A DNA stretch of 26,272 nucleotides from a virus: positions 33,367 through 59,638 of the IMG/VR virus record IMGVR_UViG_3300029319_000024, one strand, 5' to 3'. Position numbers and translations under genes: made by a program. Below are positions 18,420 to 25,817 of this stretch, one piece after another. Every line of letters begins with the position of its first letter. Positions within the stretch are counted from its first letter, which is position 1. Below the pieces are notes generated by a model. It ran no database searches, was not told the origin of the DNA, and saw nothing but the letters and a program-made list of their open reading frames with translations.

Positions 18420-20924
18420 ATGGCATCAACATACGTAAATGATTTAAGACTTGAGGAGATGGCGACTGGAGATCAGTCGGGATCATGGGGAACCACAACC
18501 AATACAAACTTAGAATTAATAGCTGAGGCTTTTAGTTATGGTACAGAAGCAATTACAACTAACGCTGACACTCACACAACAACAATAGCAGATGGAGGCA
18601 CTGATCCAGGTAGATCAATATATCTTAAATACACAGGCACACTTGATTCAGCTTGTACTATTACTATTGGGCCAAATACCGTATCAAAACTTTGGTTTAT
18701 AGAAAACGCAACATCAGGCTCACAAAATATAATTATTTCACAAGGTAGTGGTGCTAATGTAACCATACCCGCAGGTCATGTAAAAGCTATTTATTCAGAC
18801 GGAGCAGGATCAGGTGCAGCTATGGTTGATGCTTTTACTGATTTGAATGTAGCAGGTGATTTTTTTGTTGGTGATGATCTAACTCTTTTATCTGACGCAT
18901 CAGTATTAGGTTTTGGTGCTGATACAGACACTACCCTTACACACGTTGCAGATACAGGCATTTTATTAAATAGCACTAGACAATTACAATTTGGTGATTC
19001 TGGTACATATATACACCAATCAGCAGATGGAGTATTAGATTTAGTTTCTGATACTGAAATAGAAATCAACGCTACCACTATTGATATGAATGGTGCAGCA
19101 GATGTATCAGGAGCTTTAACTGCTGGCACAGTTAATGGCGTAGGTATTTCATACAATATTACAAACTTTTCACAAAGTTTACTTATCAGTAATGATGCAG
19201 GTACAGGCACTTTATCTTCTGCTTCTGATAACACAGGTTTAGGTTTTGAAGTATTTGATGATTTAACAAGTGGTGTAGAAAATACAGCAGTTGGTAGTCA
19301 AGCTATGGATGCTAACACCACAGGTGGTTACAACACAGCAGTAGGAGCTGGAGCATTAGGAGCTAATACTACAGCAACTTTTAACACAGCCATAGGCAGA
19401 AACGCTTTATTAGCTAATACCACAGGTGCTTCAAATGTCGCTGTTGGTGGTCAAGCACTAGATGCTAATACGACTGCTTCAAACAATACAGCAGTAGGAA
19501 CATCTGCTCTTGGTGCAAATACTACAGGAGCATCAAACGTATCTGTCGGTACTGATTCATTAGCAGCAAACACCACTGCTTCTAACAACACAGCCGTAGG
19601 TAAAGATGCTTTAAAAGCAAATACAACAGGCGACCAAAATGTAGCTGTCGGTACTTTTGCACTAGATGCTAATACAACAGGCACAAGAGGTACAGCAGTA
19701 GGTGTAGAGGCATTGTCAGCTAATACAGAAGGTGTTAATAATACAGCAATTGGACATACAGCTTTAGCAGTAAATACCGAAGGTGGATATAATGTAGCAG
19801 TTGGATATGCGTCCCTAGATGCTAATACCACAGGAGGTAGTAATACAGCCGTAGGTTATAATACTTTAAGTGCTAATACCACAGCTGATAACAATGTAGC
19901 CATTGGGTCTAACTGCTTAAAATTAAATACCACAGGGCATAGTAATGTTGGTGTCGGAGTAGCTTGTTTAGATGCTAATACAACAGCTATATATAACACC
20001 GCAGTAGGCAGAAATGCTTTAGGTGGAGCAACAACTGGTGGATATAATACTGCTGTTGGAGGGTCAGCTCTAGTTACTTGTTCTACAGGAGCTAGAAATA
20101 CAGCAGTTGGTTATGATGCTCTTGATGCAGTTACAACAGGCGATGACAATACAGGAATAGGTACGATTGCAGGAGCTGCAATAACCACAGGTTCTGATAA
20201 TACAATAGTTGGTGCTTATGCAGCAAACCAAATAACAACAGGTAGTACTAATACAGCTATGGGGTATGATGCTTTAACTCGTTGTACTACAGGTGGTGGT
20301 AACTCTTGTTTTGGTAAAGATGCAGGAGATAATGTAACTACTGGAGGTCAAAATGTATGTATCGGTCAAGATGCAGGTACTACTATTGCCCAAGGAGATT
20401 ATAATATCTGTGTAGGTTCAATAGCTGATGTAAGTAGTGGAACTAATGCAAATAGTATTACAATAGGTCATAACATTACAGCAACAAGTAGTCAATTTGC
20501 TTTTGGTAAAGCAAGTAATGTTGTTAGTAATGATTTTGATACTAATGCTTCTTGGTCAAGAAGTTCGGATATTAATAAAAAGACTAATATAAAAAATACA
20601 GATTTAGGTTTAAATTTTATTAATGAATTAAGACCTGTAACATTTAATTGGAAACCTAATAATGAGTTTCCAAAACATTTTAAAGATTATTCTGAAACAG
20701 AAAACCATATGGACACAGAAAAAAATATGTATGGAATGATTGCACAAGATGTAGAAAAGGCATTAGATAAAGTAGGACATAAAAACTTTGGAGGTTGGTC
20801 AGAAGAAGAAGATGGCTCACAAAGACTTTCACAAGAAATGTTTATTTATCCACTTATTAATGCAGTAAAAGAACTTTCTGCACAAGTAGAAGAATTAAAA
20901 GCTAAATTAAACCAAGGAGAATAA
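18420..20924 (+). CDS. Tail fibre with YadA-head-like repeats and S74 self-cleaving chaperone
   Basis: The 834-aa receptor-binding fibre candidate has a likely virion-attachment N-terminus (1-140, NDLRLEEMATGDQSGSWGTT) and a beta-rich region with a FGDSGTYIHQ segment (about 140-255). It then has 23 17-residue units NTAVGxxALxANTTGxx (271-661), like the YadA/trimeric-autotransporter head, plus a degenerate unit. A C-terminal peptidase S74 intramolecular chaperone follows. The S74 signature is SSDINKKTNI, with Ser716-Asp717 as the expected cleavage site and Lys720/721 as dyad candidates, then GMIAQDVEKAL and a terminal coiled coil. Autocleavage would release about 118 residues after trimerisation. 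Confidence 0.9.
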   Translation: MASTYVNDLRLEEMATGDQSGSWGTTTNTNLELIAEAFSYGTEAITTNADTHTTTIADGGTDPGRSIYLKYTGTLDSACTITIGPNTVSKLWFIENATSGSQNIIISQGSGANVTIPAGHVKAIYSDGAGSGAAMVDAFTDLNVAGDFFVGDDLTLLSDASVLGFGADTDTTLTHVADTGILLNSTRQLQFGDSGTYIHQSADGVLDLVSDTEIEINATTIDMNGAADVSGALTAGTVNGVGISYNITNFSQSLLISNDAGTGTLSSASDNTGLGFEVFDDLTSGVENTAVGSQAMDANTTGGYNTAVGAGALGANTTATFNTAIGRNALLANTTGASNVAVGGQALDANTTASNNTAVGTSALGANTTGASNVSVGTDSLAANTTASNNTAVGKDALKANTTGDQNVAVGTFALDANTTGTRGTAVGVEALSANTEGVNNTAIGHTALAVNTEGGYNVAVGYASLDANTTGGSNTAVGYNTLSANTTADNNVAIGSNCLKLNTTGHSNVGVGVACLDANTTAIYNTAVGRNALGGATTGGYNTAVGGSALVTCSTGARNTAVGYDALDAVTTGDDNTGIGTIAGAAITTGSDNTIVGAYAANQITTGSTNTAMGYDALTRCTTGGGNSCFGKDAGDNVTTGGQNVCIGQDAGTTIAQGDYNICVGSIADVSSGTNANSITIGHNITATSSQFAFGKASNVVSNDFDTNASWSRSSDINKKTNIKNTDLGLNFINELRPVTFNWKPNNEFPKHFKDYSETENHMDTEKNMYGMIAQDVEKALDKVGHKNFGGWSEEEDGSQRLSQEMFIYPLINAVKELSAQVEELKAKLNQGE
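19230..20402 (+). repeat. 51-bp coding tandem repeat, 23 units (fibre head repeats)
   Basis: The fibre residues 271-661 form 23 in-frame units of exactly 17 residues without indels. The core N[TV]A[VI]G is nearly invariant up to unit 17, then drifts (NTGIG, NTIVG, NSCFG, NVCIG). At the DNA level units differ widely in codons, so the array is old and held by protein structure rather than by recent duplication. Cys appears mainly in later units. Confidence 0.9.
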
Positions 20925-20925
20925 T

Positions 20926-21258
20926 ATGGCAGTATCAAAAGCGATAGTTGGTTGTACACCTTATGTAAACTCATCTAATAAAGTAGATAAGTGGACTATA
21001 GAAATGAAATATGAAAACGATAGTGAGGGTGATAGCACTTACTATACTCATACTTTTAACACTACAGTTAAACAACTTGATGATGATGGAAATGCTAACT
21101 TTACATTAAAAGCTAAAGGTAGTTGGACTAATGCTAATTTAGTAGCTATATGTCCTGTATCAGAATGGGATGTAGTTTTTGCTAGTCAAGTAGATAGCGT
21201 TATTACTAACCCACCAGCAGTAAGCACACCAGATAATAATTTTAACGTACCTAGTTAA
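20926..21258 (+). CDS. Small fibre-associated protein, unknown function (110 aa)
   Basis: The gene starts one base after the fibre stop, with AAGGAG within the fibre's last codons as ribosome site. The product is beta-rich, with Lys/Asp/Asn and Trp (DKWTIEMKYENDSEGD; TLKAKGSWTNANLVAICPVSEWD), and ends in a Pro/Asn-rich tail. It resembles a small protein I have seen after tail fibres in marine phages. It may be a fibre chaperone or distal tip; nothing in the sequence settles this. Confidence 0.7.
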   Translation: MAVSKAIVGCTPYVNSSNKVDKWTIEMKYENDSEGDSTYYTHTFNTTVKQLDDDGNANFTLKAKGSWTNANLVAICPVSEWDVVFASQVDSVITNPPAVSTPDNNFNVPS

Positions 21259-21281
21259 ATATGACTAAAGGAGAGTTTTTG

Positions 21282-21968
21282 ATGCATACTATGCCTGCGG
21301 TATATGTGTTAGAAACACAAATGCCACAGCAAATGATTGATGATGTTAATGATTATATGGATGAGTATAGAGAAGATAAAAACAAAGAATCATTAGCAAA
21401 AACTTTAGTAGGACAAATAGATAAAGGAGAACAATTACTGTTAGACCACAATGATAAAAGAATGGTTGAGTATAATAGTTTTATCTGTCAGCTTGGTGCT
21501 GAATATATTAATCATTTTAGTAAGTCAGGGAATCGTCTTAAAGGTGATAAACAAGTTCAAATAGACGAAACTTGGTCAGTGCATAGTTATGACGGTGATT
21601 ACAATCCTATACATGACCACGGCACTAAAACATTAATGGGTATATCTACTACAGCTTGGACTAAAGTACCACCGCAAATAGGTGCTAAAGCTAATGCTAA
21701 TTCTCCAACTTATTCATTGTATAATGAAAGTGGACATTCAGACGGCTGTATAGCGTTTCAATACGGACAAGTTTCAGTTATAGACGCAGAAAGATTAAAA
21801 CCAGCTCAATCATTTGTTATGACTCCAGAAGTAGGAAAACTATTAGTGTTCCCTTCTTGGTTACAACACATGGTCTATCCCTTCAAAGGTGAAGGCGAAA
21901 GACGAACTATCGCATCCAACTTAAATTGTTGGGATGTGCAAACAACTACACCTAAGGAGGTGCAATAA
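21282..21968 (+). CDS. 2-oxoglutarate/Fe(II)-dependent oxygenase (putative)
   Basis: The start is ATG at 21282 (MHTMPAVYVLE), six bases after AGGAGAG; the ATG at 21261 lies upstream of that ribosome site and is unlikely. The protein (228 aa) fits the PF13759-type 2OG-Fe(II) oxygenase pattern, with NPIHDHG (H111 and H113 candidates for iron) followed by a long gap. Next comes FPSWLQHMVYPF (distal H196), then GERRTIASN, whose Arg (about 207) would bind 2-oxoglutarate. This family hydroxylates proteins or small molecules. Its placement beside the fibre suggests a virion or host-metabolism substrate, which is inferred only. Confidence 0.75.
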   Translation: MHTMPAVYVLETQMPQQMIDDVNDYMDEYREDKNKESLAKTLVGQIDKGEQLLLDHNDKRMVEYNSFICQLGAEYINHFSKSGNRLKGDKQVQIDETWSVHSYDGDYNPIHDHGTKTLMGISTTAWTKVPPQIGAKANANSPTYSLYNESGHSDGCIAFQYGQVSVIDAERLKPAQSFVMTPEVGKLLVFPSWLQHMVYPFKGEGERRTIASNLNCWDVQTTTPKEVQ

Positions 21969-22216
21969 TGCAAAAAGAAGAAAACAAAGCTAAAGTCGGT
22001 GATAAGGAAATATTAGAATCTGAAATGACAGATAAACAAAAATATCTGGCAAATCAAATCACTAATTTAAGAAAGAAAAAAGAACAAATACTTTTTGATT
22101 TAGACCAAATAGAAGCGGCTTTAACTGTTTTTCAAAATTCATTTATAGCTTCAACTCAAGAAGAAGCTGAAGAAATTCTCAAAGAAGATAAAGATATTCC
22201 AGAGGAGGAAAAATAA
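21968..22216 (+). CDS. Small coiled-coil protein, unknown function (82 aa)
   Basis: It overlaps the oxygenase stop (TAATG), with AAGGAGG as a near-perfect ribosome site 14 bases upstream of the ATG. The middle is a clear heptad-like helix (QKYLANQITNLRKKKEQILF), followed by an acidic end (EEILKEDKDIPEEE). It has no membrane segment. It may be a small assembly chaperone or a lysis-cassette accessory because it precedes two membrane genes, but this is context only. Confidence 0.7.
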   Translation: MQKEENKAKVGDKEILESEMTDKQKYLANQITNLRKKKEQILFDLDQIEAALTVFQNSFIASTQEEAEEILKEDKDIPEEEK

Positions 22217-22217
22217 A

Positions 22218-22379
22218 ATGATGTGGTTAAATATTATTATGTGGATTACTGCTATAATCTCTATAGCTTCAGTAATAGCGGCAATTACACCAACACCTAA
22301 AGATAACCATTGGTTTAAACCAATTTATAAAGTTATTGACTGGTGTGCTTTAAACATAGGTAAAGCAAAACAAAAATAA
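22218..22379 (+). CDS. Small membrane protein, holin candidate (53 aa)
   Basis: The ATG at 22218 follows AGAGGAGGAA and opens a 53-codon frame that ends TAATG, overlapping the next gene. A single hydrophobic segment (about 3-24, LNIIMWITAIISIASVIAAI) is followed by TPKDNHWFKPIYKVIDWCALNIGKAK, a soluble tail with a basic end. Small one-pass proteins in this place often act in lysis. The TPKD...NIGKAK tail recurs in phages as I recall. A holin role is inferred; a second ATG one codon downstream is equally possible. Confidence 0.65.
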   Translation: MMWLNIIMWITAIISIASVIAAITPTPKDNHWFKPIYKVIDWCALNIGKAKQK

Positions 22380-22561
22380 TGGCTACGGTAAAAGAAGCTT
22401 TAGCAGAACTTAGTGCACACGAAAGAGAGTGTGCTATTCGCTATGAATATATTGAAAAAAGATTAGACGAAGGTTCTGCTAAATTTAAAAGATTAGAAAT
22501 GTTATTATGGGGGGTTTATCCATTTATACTGGGCTCTATAGTTTTCGCTGCTTTTATATAG
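22379..22561 (+). CDS. Small membrane protein, XhlA/holin-like (60 aa)
   Basis: An N-terminal soluble helix (MATVKEALAELSAHERECAI) runs into a coiled-coil-like segment (YEYIEKRLDEGSAKFKRLEML). A C-terminal membrane segment follows (LLWGVYPFILGSIVFAAFI, about 42-60) and ends at the C-terminus. This coil-then-single-TM plan is like XhlA-type holin accessory proteins. It is translationally coupled to the preceding membrane gene. The lysozyme lies three genes downstream, so the lysis genes are spread across the tail module. Confidence 0.7.
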   Translation: MATVKEALAELSAHERECAIRYEYIEKRLDEGSAKFKRLEMLLWGVYPFILGSIVFAAFI

Positions 22562-22570
22562 GAAAAAATA

Positions 22571-24472
22571 ATGCCTTTACAAAAATTTCTTTTTAAACCA
22601 GGAATCAATAAAGAAGCTACCGCTTACGCTAATGAAGGAGGTTGGTTTGATAGTAATTTAGTTCGTTTCCGTAAAGGTCTCCCAGAAAAAATAGGCGGAT
22701 GGGCTAAAGCTTCTTCAAACAGTTTTAAATCTTCAGGAAGGTCTTTACACGCTTGGGTTGATTTAGAAGGAACTAAATATTTAGGGTTAGGAACTACTTG
22801 GAAAAACTATATATTAGAAGGAAATTCTTATAATGATATAACTCCTTTAAGAAGTACTACTAGTGCAGGCGATGTAACATTTTCTGCAACTAATGGAAGT
22901 TCTACTATAACAGTAACGGATTCTTCTCATGGTGCTGTTATAAATGATTTTGTAACATTTAGTGGTGCAGCTACTTTAGGTGGTTTAATAACTGCTGCTG
23001 TACTAAATCAAGAATATCAAATAGTTACAGTACCTAACGCTAATACTTATACTATAACGGCTAAAGATACTGATGGTGCTGAAGTAACCGCTAATTCAAG
23101 TGATAGTGGTAACGGTGGTGGGAGTGTCGTCGGTGCTTATCAAATAAACGTAGGTTTAGATGTTTACGTTCCCTCAACAGGGTGGGGCTCTGATTATTGG
23201 GGCTCAGGTACTTGGGGGAGTGTTGCGGCATTAGAAACAACAAATCAATTACGTTTATGGTCTCAAGATAATTTTGGTGAAGATTTACTTTTTAATGCTA
23301 GAGGAGCAGGAATTTATTATTGGGATACTAGTGCAAAAACATTAGGTACTGATAGAGGTGTTGCTTTATCTGCTATTTCTGGAGCTAATTTAGCACCTAC
23401 TAAAGCTTTACAAGTTTTAGTCAGTGATGTAGACAGACACGTAATTTGTTTAGGAGCAGACCCATTAAATGATGGAGAAACAGCTAGAACAGGTTCAATA
23501 GACCCTATGTTTATTGCATGGTCTGACCAAGAAGATGCAGCAGAATGGGAACCTAAATCGACAAATACGGCAGGGTCTTTTAGACTTTCTGCAGGGTCTT
23601 CTATAGTTGGAGGAGTTAGAGCAAGACAAGAAACATTAATTTGGACAGATACTTCTTTATATTCTATGACTTTTGTAGGACAGCCTTTTACTTTTTCTTT
23701 AAACCTAGTTAACGAAGGAGTTGGATTAGTAGGACCTAATGCTATGGTCAATACTCCTAAAGGTGTTTTTTGGATGGATAAAAAAGGTTTTTATAACTAT
23801 TCAGGACAAATACAACAACTATTATGTACTGTAGATGAATATGTTTTTACAGATTTAAACCAAACACAAAGTTATCAAATATTCGGTTTTGTTAATAAAG
23901 CTTTTAATGAAGTGGGGTGGTTTTATTGTTCAAACGATACTACAGTTATAGATAGATATGTCGTATTTAATTATGAAGAACAAGTATGGTCAATAGGTAA
24001 ATTATCTAGAACATCTTGGATAGACGAAGGTATTTTTAGTGACCCTAAAGCTACTTATTCTAGTTCTAATACAGGGTATTGTTACAACCACGAAACTGGA
24101 CATGACGCAGACGAAACAGCTATGACGGATGTTTATATAGAGTCTAGTGATTTTGACATAGACCCAGCAGGAGAAGATTTTCAACATATTAGTAGGATTA
24201 TTCCTGATGTTAAGTTTAACGGAAACGGTAGTGTGGGAACTGGGGGACAACAAGTAGATATAGTATTAAAGAAAAGAGATTTTCCAGGAGAATCTTTAAC
24301 TACCGTTGTTACTGGAGCTTGTTATTCTAATACTTCTAAAATAGATACTCGTCTTAGAGGTCGTCAAGCAGTTATCCGAGTTCAGTCTAATGATGATGAT
24401 ACTGCTAAATTAGGTATGGGTTTTAGATTAGGTGCAACTCGTTTGGATATTAAACCTGACGGTAAACGTTAA
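22571..24472 (+). CDS. Tail stabilisation/hub protein, P22 gp10-like
   Basis: The N-terminus MPLQKFLFKPGINKEATAYA with FDSNLVRFRKGLPEKIGGW (26-44) and the C-terminus GMGFRLGATRLDIKPDGKR are typical of P22 gp10-like stabilisation proteins in marine phages. At 633 aa it is longer than P22 gp10 (472 aa). The extra length includes a beta-rich Thr/Ser insertion (about 90-190) that could be an added Ig-like or surface domain. The body is beta-rich (propeller-like in P22 gp10). It seals the portal-adaptor channel and holds the tail. The assignment is by recognition of ends and order. Confidence 0.75.
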   Translation: MPLQKFLFKPGINKEATAYANEGGWFDSNLVRFRKGLPEKIGGWAKASSNSFKSSGRSLHAWVDLEGTKYLGLGTTWKNYILEGNSYNDITPLRSTTSAGDVTFSATNGSSTITVTDSSHGAVINDFVTFSGAATLGGLITAAVLNQEYQIVTVPNANTYTITAKDTDGAEVTANSSDSGNGGGSVVGAYQINVGLDVYVPSTGWGSDYWGSGTWGSVAALETTNQLRLWSQDNFGEDLLFNARGAGIYYWDTSAKTLGTDRGVALSAISGANLAPTKALQVLVSDVDRHVICLGADPLNDGETARTGSIDPMFIAWSDQEDAAEWEPKSTNTAGSFRLSAGSSIVGGVRARQETLIWTDTSLYSMTFVGQPFTFSLNLVNEGVGLVGPNAMVNTPKGVFWMDKKGFYNYSGQIQQLLCTVDEYVFTDLNQTQSYQIFGFVNKAFNEVGWFYCSNDTTVIDRYVVFNYEEQVWSIGKLSRTSWIDEGIFSDPKATYSSSNTGYCYNHETGHDADETAMTDVYIESSDFDIDPAGEDFQHISRIIPDVKFNGNGSVGTGGQQVDIVLKKRDFPGESLTTVVTGACYSNTSKIDTRLRGRQAVIRVQSNDDDTAKLGMGFRLGATRLDIKPDGKR

Positions 24473-24798
24473 TGGGTAAGTTATTAGAAACTAAACTTCC
24501 CGTAGCGATAGGAGAAGTATCTTCTGAAACATTTAACCGTTTAGTAAGAGTATTAGAATTAAGTTTAAATACTAAAGATATTAATGCAACCTTAAATGTA
24601 AATGAAACAGAAAGAAATAAAAATAAATTCAACAAAGGAGATATTATTTGGAATCTTTCTACAAACCAACTGCAATTATGGACAGGTGATAAATGGGTAG
24701 ATATATATTCAGGGACCGAAAAGGGAGTTCAGGGAACAACGGCACTGGGGAACGTAAGCGTTTCAACTGGTGGAGCAACAACAATAACAATAACGTAG
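24472..24798 (+). CDS. Small virion-associated protein, unknown function (108 aa)
   Basis: The start overlaps the preceding stop (TAATG). The N-terminus, LPVAIGEVSSETFNRLVRVLEL, is helical. A middle with KGDIIWNLSTNQLQLWTGDKW looks like a beta-hairpin motif found in small phage fibre-attachment proteins. The end is Thr/Gly-rich. It follows the gp10-like gene and precedes lysozyme, suggesting a tail role, perhaps tail-tip or needle-related. No family can be named with confidence. Confidence 0.7.
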   Translation: MGKLLETKLPVAIGEVSSETFNRLVRVLELSLNTKDINATLNVNETERNKNKFNKGDIIWNLSTNQLQLWTGDKWVDIYSGTEKGVQGTTALGNVSVSTGGATTITIT

Positions 24799-24809
24799 AG
24801 GATATTAAT

Positions 24810-25256
24810 ATGGATATGCAAAAATTACAAGAAGAATTAACTTTTGATGAAGGCTGTATAGATAAAATATACTTAGACCATTTAGGTTATCCAACTTTTG
24901 GTATAGGTCATTTAATATTAGAAACAGACCCTGAACACGGACAAGAAGTAGATACTCCTGTTTCTGAAGAAAGAATAACTGAATGTTTTGAAAAAGACAT
25001 ACAAAACGTTATAAATGATTTAGATAGAAACATGACATGGTGGAAAGATTTACCAGAAGATTTACAAAGAGTTATGGCGAATATGTGTTTTAATTTAGGT
25101 ATAACAAGGTTATTAAAGTTTAAAAAGTTTTTGGCTGCGATGGAAGAACATAACTGGGATAAAGCTGCAGTTGAAATGTTAGATAGTCGTTGGGCTATAC
25201 AAGTAGGTCCAAGAGCTATAAGATTAAAAGATAGAGTTTTAAAACAAGGAGAATAA
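24810..25256 (+). CDS. Endolysin, T4-type lysozyme (GH24)
   Basis: The start used is the ATG at 24810 (MDMQKLQEEL), with GAGG eight bases upstream; the longer frame from 24693 overlaps the previous gene and has no family-like N-terminus. The 148-aa product aligns by eye with T4 lysozyme, with DEGCIDKIYLDHLGYPTFGI containing the catalytic triad Glu14-Asp23-Thr29, and with MANMCFNLGITRLLKFKKFL and AAVEMLDSRWAIQ in the C-terminal lobe. It cleaves peptidoglycan at lysis. No signal peptide or SAR segment is present, so it needs a holin; the membrane proteins at 22218-22561 are candidates. Confidence 0.92.
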   Translation: MDMQKLQEELTFDEGCIDKIYLDHLGYPTFGIGHLILETDPEHGQEVDTPVSEERITECFEKDIQNVINDLDRNMTWWKDLPEDLQRVMANMCFNLGITRLLKFKKFLAAMEEHNWDKAAVEMLDSRWAIQVGPRAIRLKDRVLKQGE

Positions 25257-25257
25257 T

Positions 25258-25353
25258 ATGCCAAAAGTAGGAAAGAAAAAATTTTCATACACTAAAAAAG
25301 GAAAAGCAGCAGCTAAAGCCTATAAAAAGAAAATGAAGAAAAAGAAAAAATAG
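25258..25353 (+). CDS. Tiny lysine-rich protein (31 aa)
   Basis: ATG at 25258 is two bases after the lysozyme stop, with AAGGAGAAT as ribosome site, and the frame ends TAG at 25351-25353. The product MPKVGKKKFSYTKKGKAAAK... ends in a poly-Lys stretch. This start, PKVGKKxFxYTxxGKAAA, is one I recognise from many phage genomes. It is nearly all Lys/Ala, so it probably binds nucleic acid or acidic partners. Its function is unknown. Confidence 0.7.
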   Translation: MPKVGKKKFSYTKKGKAAAKAYKKKMKKKKK

Positions 25354-25362
25354 GAGAATAAA

Positions 25363-25551
25363 ATGTCTGCAAAGAAAAAATCAAGTAGTAAGTATCATAC
25401 GACTAAAGATGGCAGACGAGCTAAAAAAGGTTTATGGTATAATATAAATAAAAAGCGTAAAGAAGGCAGAAAAATGCGTAAGAAAGGAGCCAAAGGAGCA
25501 CCTACAGCAGCAGCTTTAAAACGTTCTAGAAAAACAAGTAAAAAGAAGTAA
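25363..25551 (+). CDS. Small basic conserved phage protein (62 aa)
   Basis: The sequence SSKYHTTKDGRRAKKGLWYN followed by INKKRKEGRK is a conserved pattern in small phage proteins, with TKDGRxAKKGLxYxIN as core. The rest is Lys/Arg/Ala-rich and disordered. It overlaps the next gene (TAATG), with TAGGAG as ribosome site. Acidic residues are almost absent. It is a member of the second basic mini-gene cluster; DNA or RNA binding is inferred from charge only. Confidence 0.75.
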   Translation: MSAKKKSSSKYHTTKDGRRAKKGLWYNINKKRKEGRKMRKKGAKGAPTAAALKRSRKTSKKK

Positions 25552-25817
25552 TGCCTAGAAAAAAGAAAAAGTCTATAAGACGTACTACAAAAGGAAAAGG
25601 AGCTAATTACCGACCTACTAAAAAAGGTGCAGGCATGACCAAAAAAGGTGTTGCTGCGTATCGTAAGAAAAATCCTGGAAGTAAATTAAAAACAGCTGTC
25701 ACTGGTAAAGTTAAAAAAGGAAGTAAAGCTGCAAAAAGAAGAAAGTCTTTTTGTGCTAGGTCTAAGGGTTGGAAGGGTGAAAGAGGTAAAGCAGCTCGTA
25801 GAAGGTGGAAGTGTTAA
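25551..25817 (+). CDS. Small highly basic protein, DUF5872-like, copy 2 (88 aa)
   Basis: This is a paralogue of the protein at 12746-13048. The two share the NPGSKLKTAVTGKVKKGSKA core, the preceding GAGMTKKGV, the following AKRRK and a CARS segment, and both end ARRRWKC. This copy is 12 residues shorter, having KGWKGERGKA where copy 1 has a longer Ser/Arg/Asn insert. The DNA at the 3' end and the start of the next gene is identical over 24 bp with the first copy (13037-13060 and 25806-25829). Duplication or intragenomic recombination is likely. Its function is unknown. Confidence 0.8.
   Translation: MPRKKKKSIRRTTKGKGANYRPTKKGAGMTKKGVAAYRKKNPGSKLKTAVTGKVKKGSKAAKRRKSFCARSKGWKGERGKAARRRWKC

Noticed and set aside
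18791-19831. Antisense open frames of 126-147 codons under the fibre gene
   Set aside because: They are frame shadows of the repetitive Ala/Thr/Gly fibre code, with no ribosome site or recognisable protein.
19230-20402. CRISPR-like or non-coding tandem array
   Set aside because: The 51-bp periodicity is one continuous open reading frame with no spacers and is explained by 17-residue fibre repeats.
18420-20924. Diversity-generating retroelement acting on the fibre
   Set aside because: No reverse transcriptase and no template-repeat copy with A-specific variation are visible in the window.
21261-21281. Oxygenase start at ATG 21261
   Set aside because: The strong AGGAGAG ribosome site lies downstream of that ATG and six bases before the ATG at 21282.
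23317-23751. Antisense 144-codon frame under the gp10-like gene
   Set aside because: Shadow of a strongly supported gene; no promoter, ribosome site or family resemblance.
24693-24809. Extended N-terminus of the lysozyme from ATG 24693
   Set aside because: The extension overlaps the preceding gene, is low-complexity Asn-rich, and the ATG at 24810 has its own ribosome site and gives a family-like N-terminus.
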